Source of the DNA: Bacteroidales bacterium
Lineage (GTDB): Bacteria; Bacteroidota; Bacteroidia; Bacteroidales; PUMT01
NCBI GenBank assembly: GCA_007132365.1
Contig: SLOS01000402.1
Location: 1-10,572 of the forward strand
Length of the DNA: 10,572 nt
Direction of reading: 5' to 3'
Of this stretch, positions 7,193-10,572 are shown piece by piece. The position numbers were made by a program, and so were the translations under genes. The notes under the pieces were generated by a model. That model did not search any database. It worked only from the letters and a program-made list of their open reading frames with translations, and was not told the DNA's origin. The first letter of the stretch is position 1. Each line of letters opens with the position of its first letter.

Positions 7193-8023
7193 ATGAAGCT
7201 GTTTATTTTCCTTTTATTTTTTGTCTCAATTGCCTGCAACAGGTTCAACAATTCACATAAAGAACCTTTGGCGAAAGTTTATAACAATTACCTTTACCGC
7301 GAAGACCTGGCAGGACTTTTTCCTTCCGGGTTGACAAGTGCTGATAGCGCCAAAATAGCAAAAAACTATATTGACAAATGGATACGCAATCAGCTTTTTC
7401 TGAGACTGGCAGAAATGCACCTGCCCGAAGAAGAAAAAAATCTGGATAAACAGATTGCCGATTTCAGGGCATCTCTTTTAATACACAAATATCAGCAATA
7501 CCTTATTGATCAGAAACTCGATTCGATTATTGATATAAAGGAAATTGAGGACTACTACGAAGCCCACAGCAATAATTTCATACTTAACAGGCCTGCTGTC
7601 AGGGGTATCTATATCAAGGTTCCGATCGACGCCCCCAACCGAAACGGATTGCTGACCTGGTTCAGGAGTGGCAATGATCTTATTCAGATTGAAAACTACA
7701 GTAATCAATATGCTGTAAGTAATATCTGGTTTACCGACAGTTTCATTTATCTTGACAATCTTCTCCGTACACTGCCTCCGGGATCATACAGTGCAAATAT
7801 AAATTTTGCCAATACAGACCATTTAACAGCTTCTGATTCGGAATACTATTATTTTATAGGGATACAGGAGTATAAGCCTCCCCGCAGTCAGATGCCTATA
7901 TCACTTGCACGCCAAAAAATTAAAAATATTATACTAAACAAGAGGAAAATGCAGTTTTTAAATGACCTGGAGAAGAATGTTTTAAATGAGGGTATAAGTA
8001 AAAATGCATTTCAATATTATTAA
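7193..8023 (+). CDS. SurA-like lipoprotein with degenerate parvulin region
   Basis: This 276-residue protein begins with a short hydrophobic signal and a lipobox-like SIAC, which puts the lipidated residue at Cys15, so it is probably an envelope lipoprotein. The middle (about 25-130) is helical and resembles the SurA/PpiD chaperone N-domain, ending in an EIEDYYEAHSNNF segment like those just before parvulin domains. The following part (about 133-228) is where a parvulin domain would sit, but the two conserved histidines are absent: the first position reads RGIYIKV and the last FIGIQEY. The C-terminal helix (about 238-268) again resembles the SurA/PpiD tail. It is often annotated as a peptidyl-prolyl isomerase because of this architecture, but a non-catalytic chaperone is more likely from sequence. 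It lies between two parvulin genes, 45 bases after the first and 12 bases before the second. Confidence 0.8.
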   Translation: MKLFIFLLFFVSIACNRFNNSHKEPLAKVYNNYLYREDLAGLFPSGLTSADSAKIAKNYIDKWIRNQLFLRLAEMHLPEEEKNLDKQIADFRASLLIHKYQQYLIDQKLDSIIDIKEIEDYYEAHSNNFILNRPAVRGIYIKVPIDAPNRNGLLTWFRSGNDLIQIENYSNQYAVSNIWFTDSFIYLDNLLRTLPPGSYSANINFANTDHLTASDSEYYYFIGIQEYKPPRSQMPISLARQKIKNIILNKRKMQFLNDLEKNVLNEGISKNAFQYY

Positions 8024-8035
8024 AACACAAAATTT

Positions 8036-9388
8036 ATGTTGGTCAAAAAAATATTTTCATCCATACTTCTGATTTCACTTGCCGGATACCTCTCCCTAAG
8101 TGCTCAGGAAAGAATAGTGGACCGTATCGTGGCAGTTGTCGGGAACAGCATAATACTTCAGTCGGAATTGGAAAACGAACTTATGCAAATGCAGGCACAG
8201 GGTTACGTCCCAACGCAGGATTCAAGATGTGAGGTGCTTGAAAATTATCTTGTGCAGAGATTATTGCTTAACCAGGCCATAGTTGACTCAATTGAAGTTA
8301 CCGAAGCAGAGGTTGAGATGGAGCTGAACCGCAGATTGCAGTTTTTTGTTCAGCAGATAGGGTCTGAAGAAAAACTTGAAGATTATTACAATAAAAGTAT
8401 TCTTGAAATAAAAGAGGATTTCAGGGAGATTGTCCGCGACCAGCTCATAACAAGTTATATGCAGGATGACATCATTGGCACTGTCAGGGTGACCCCTGCC
8501 GAAGTGAGAAGATTTTTTAACAATATGGCCGAGGAGGATATTCCGTTTATACCCTCAAAAGTTCAACTAAGAAAAATTGTCGCATATCCTAAATTCAGCG
8601 AAGCAGAGAACTTCAGGGTGAGACAGAGGCTGAATGAAATCAGGCAAAGGATCATTAACGGTGAAAGTTTCACCACCATGGCTGTTTTATATTCACAGGA
8701 TCCGGGTTCAGCCCGCAGGGGAGGAGAACTGGGGTACATGCCCCGCTCGGCCCTGACACCTGAATTTGCCAACGTTGCCTTTTCCCTGAGAGACGACAGG
8801 GTCTCTCCTGTTTTCGAGTCCGAGTACGGCTATCATATTGTGCAGCTTATTGACAGGAGAGGCGAGCAGGTCAATGTAAGGCATATCCTGCTCACTCCCC
8901 AGGCCACAGAACAGGCGAAATCAGAAGCAAGAACATTCCTTGACAGTCTTGGAACAGTAATCCGCACTGATACCATATCTTTCAGGATTGCAGCCAGGAT
9001 CTATACCGAAGACGATGATACCAGGATGAACGGGGGACTGGTAATTAATCCGGAGACAGGTGGTTCAAGATTTGAGCTTGACCAGCTTAGCCCTGTTAAT
9101 TACGAAGCTGTCAGGAACATGAAGGTTGGCGAGATAGCCGGTCCCATAGAATCACGTGACCGGCAGAACAGAACCTACTACAAACTTCTGTATCTTGATT
9201 CACAGACAGCACCACACAGAGCTAACCTTAAGGATGATTATGCTTTCTTACAAGAGATGGCCCTTATTGAAAAAAGGCAGAAAATGCTGCAGGAGTGGAT
9301 CGCAGAAAAGAGGACCCGGACTTATGTCAGGATCGATGAGGCCTACAGAAACTGTGGCTTCTCTGCCGAAGAATGGGTAAAGAGATAG
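8036..9388 (+). CDS. surA: SurA-like periplasmic chaperone / peptidyl-prolyl isomerase
   Basis: This 450-residue protein has a cleavable signal peptide (hydrophobic 6-20, probable cut after SLSA at Ala23). It then reads RIVDRIVAVVGNSIILQSELE, the classic SurA N-domain opening (about 27-47). SurA escorts unfolded outer-membrane proteins across the periplasm to the BAM complex. The N-domain runs to about 170 and is followed by two parvulin-like domains. Domain 1 (about 174-275) has a good GGELGYMP...LTPEFANVAF loop and His267 in YGYHIVQL, but the first conserved His is replaced (LRKIV, Lys180). Domain 2 (about 279-388) keeps His283 in VRHILL but has YYKLLYLD where the second His would be. Chaperone function is therefore better supported than isomerase activity. 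The ATG at 8036 is 12 bases after the lipoprotein gene, and the stop is 9 bases before the OstA-like gene, so an operon is likely. Confidence 0.9.
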   Translation: MLVKKIFSSILLISLAGYLSLSAQERIVDRIVAVVGNSIILQSELENELMQMQAQGYVPTQDSRCEVLENYLVQRLLLNQAIVDSIEVTEAEVEMELNRRLQFFVQQIGSEEKLEDYYNKSILEIKEDFREIVRDQLITSYMQDDIIGTVRVTPAEVRRFFNNMAEEDIPFIPSKVQLRKIVAYPKFSEAENFRVRQRLNEIRQRIINGESFTTMAVLYSQDPGSARRGGELGYMPRSALTPEFANVAFSLRDDRVSPVFESEYGYHIVQLIDRRGEQVNVRHILLTPQATEQAKSEARTFLDSLGTVIRTDTISFRIAARIYTEDDDTRMNGGLVINPETGGSRFELDQLSPVNYEAVRNMKVGEIAGPIESRDRQNRTYYKLLYLDSQTAPHRANLKDDYAFLQEMALIEKRQKMLQEWIAEKRTRTYVRIDEAYRNCGFSAEEWVKR

Positions 9389-9397
9389 CCATAAGGC

Positions 9398-10572
9398 ATG
9401 AACCGTCTCCTGCTGTTATTATTCATTATCTGTCCGCCTGTAATTGACACCACCGGACAAACATCACAGGAACACCGTCAACAACCTGCAGAGGTAAGAA
9501 TACTTCATGCAGAAAGCATGGAAGCTCCTTACAGCGACATGCAATCTGATGGTATCCGGCTCATCGGCAATGTACGCTTAAGCCACGAGGATATCCTGAT
9601 GGAATGCGACAGTGCACACCGCTATTCCGGAAAAAATATTGTACACGCATTCGGCAATGTTCATATCAACCAGGGAGATACACTTCACCTTTATGGTGAT
9701 CATCTGATATATTACGGCGACAAAAGATATACAGAAGTAAGGAGAAATGTTTTACTGAGGGACAATGAAACCACCCTTACTACAGAAATTCTGGATTTTG
9801 ACCTGGCAAATAATTTTGGATACTATCCCGACGGAGGTGTGGTCATTAACGGAGACAACAGGCTGGAAAGCATCCAGGGTTATTATTATACAGATGAAAA
9901 ATTATTCTTTTTTAAAGACAGCGTAATAATTACCAATCCCGATTATATAATTAAATCAGATACCCTTAAATACAACACTGTAACAGAAATTGCTTATTTT
10001 CTGGGGCCAACGACAATAATCGGAGATGATACCAATATCTATTGTGAAAACGGCTGGTACAACACCAAAACAGATATCTCGCAATTTAACGAAAATGCAA
10101 GGATAAAAAACAATAATCAGCTTCTGATGGCTGACAGTATATTCTATGACAACGGCATGGGTCTTGGAAAAGCCTTTTTAAATGTTGAAGTTATCGACAC
10201 AATCGAAAACACAATAATCAGGGGTAATTACGCATGGTTTAACCGGGACCCTGAACAAATGCTGATGACAGACAGGGCACTTCTTATTCAGATGTCCGAC
10301 AAGGACACTTTATACATGCATGCAGACACGCTGCGTTCATGGCTGCAGATAACACAACGGGATATAAAACCGGCGGATCCCGGCAAAGCTGAACCTCCGG
10401 ATACCCTGGTTGCTGCAGTTGCAGACACCCTGGCCGCTGAACCTCCGGATACCCTGGTTGCCGCAGTTGCAGACACACTGGCCGCTGAACCTCCGGATAC
10501 CCTGGTTGCCGCAGTTGCAGACACACTGGCCGCTCAACCTTTGGATACCCTGGTTGCCGCAGTTGCAGACAC
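9398..10572 (+). CDS. OstA/LptA-like LPS transport family protein, N-terminal part (runs off right edge)
   Basis: The frame from the ATG at 9398 is open to the window edge (391 codons plus two bases). A hydrophobic signal (about 4-16) is followed by short beta-strand repeats typical of the OstA/LptA fold, for example GNVRLSHEDILMECDSA (57-73), AFGNVHINQGDTLHLYGD (84-101) and VIITNPDYIIKSDTLKY (176-192). Proteins with this fold form a periplasmic bridge or lipid slide for LPS on its way to the outer membrane, and the Bacteroidota form is larger than E. coli LptA. The region up to YMHADTLRSWL (306-316) looks normal. It then breaks into a Pro/Ala-rich link and 16-residue repeats from 331 on, where homologues as I remember them continue with more beta-strands. 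The residue before the only near-N-terminal Cys is Ile, so it is not a lipoprotein by lipobox. Whether the full protein resumes the fold after the repeats cannot be seen. Confidence 0.85.
   Translation, partial: MNRLLLLLFIICPPVIDTTGQTSQEHRQQPAEVRILHAESMEAPYSDMQSDGIRLIGNVRLSHEDILMECDSAHRYSGKNIVHAFGNVHINQGDTLHLYGDHLIYYGDKRYTEVRRNVLLRDNETTLTTEILDFDLANNFGYYPDGGVVINGDNRLESIQGYYYTDEKLFFFKDSVIITNPDYIIKSDTLKYNTVTEIAYFLGPTTIIGDDTNIYCENGWYNTKTDISQFNENARIKNNNQLLMADSIFYDNGMGLGKAFLNVEVIDTIENTIIRGNYAWFNRDPEQMLMTDRALLIQMSDKDTLYMHADTLRSWLQITQRDIKPADPGKAEPPDTLVAAVADTLAAEPPDTLVAAVADTLAAEPPDTLVAAVADTLAAQPLDTLVAAVAD
10388..10572 (+). repeat. 48-base in-frame tandem repeat inside the OstA-like gene (at least 3.9 copies, truncated by window end)
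   Basis: Units start at 10388, 10436, 10484 and 10532; the last is cut after 41 of 48 bases. Each unit encodes AEPPDTLVAAVADTLA. Copies 2 and 3 are identical at all 48 bases. Copy 1 differs from them at two synonymous third positions. Copy 4 has three changes, giving Gln for Glu and Leu for Pro. Each unit consists of two related 24-base halves sharing an Asp-Thr-Leu core. The period is a multiple of three, so changes in copy number keep the reading frame. The near identity suggests recent expansion or ongoing homogenisation. The true copy number is unknown because the array leaves the window. Confidence 0.97.

Noticed and set aside
10284..10537. Three minus-strand open frames with repetitive Cys- or Gly-rich products
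   Set aside because: They exist only because the 48-base repeat has no stop in several frames. The OstA-like frame on the plus strand continues straight through.
10388..10572. CRISPR-like array
   Set aside because: The repeat is perfectly contiguous, with no spacers between copies, and lies in frame within a coding gene.

Overview
The window looks like core chromosome of a member of the Bacteroidota, probably Bacteroidales or a relative. The clues are a DUF5063 protein next to a DEDDy 3'-5' exonuclease and an RlmI-type methyltransferase, the long RecQ subtype typical of the phylum, a run of three SurA/parvulin-family genes behind guaB, an OstA-like protein, start codons preceded by A/T-rich sequence with no Shine-Dalgarno motif, and promoter-like boxes close to the TTTG / TAnnTTTG consensus. 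I see no phage, transposon, CRISPR, tRNA or rRNA signal. Genes cover nearly everything, and the largest gene-free gap is 94 bases.

The left third (1-3537) is read on the minus strand. In transcription order it holds recQ, then after 68 bases a DUF5063 gene, which overlaps a 3'-5' exonuclease gene, which is followed after 37 bases by the start of an rRNA methyltransferase gene that runs off the left edge. A candidate promoter lies just downstream of the recQ stop, so the last three genes may be a separate unit from recQ.

A 94-base divergent gap (3538-3631) carries a plausible Bacteroidota-type promoter for the right-hand unit. The rest (3632-10572) is read on the plus strand: guaB (IMP dehydrogenase), a 657-residue secreted protein with two intact parvulin domains, a SurA-like lipoprotein with no recognisable catalytic core, a SurA-like periplasmic chaperone whose two parvulin domains have each lost a different conserved histidine, and an OstA/LptA-like protein that runs off the right edge. 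Gaps shrink along the unit (75, 45, 12 and 9 bases), which suggests one transcript. The four genes after guaB all point to outer-membrane protein folding and LPS transport.

The most unusual thing is at the right edge: the OstA-like gene contains an in-frame 48-base tandem repeat, at least 3.9 copies and continuing past the window, with nearly identical copies and a 24-base sub-period. I found no clear new multi-gene system. The points most worth following are that repeat, the graded loss of catalytic residues across the three parvulin genes, the rearranged RecQ C-terminus, and the uncharacterised DUF5063-exonuclease-methyltransferase trio.
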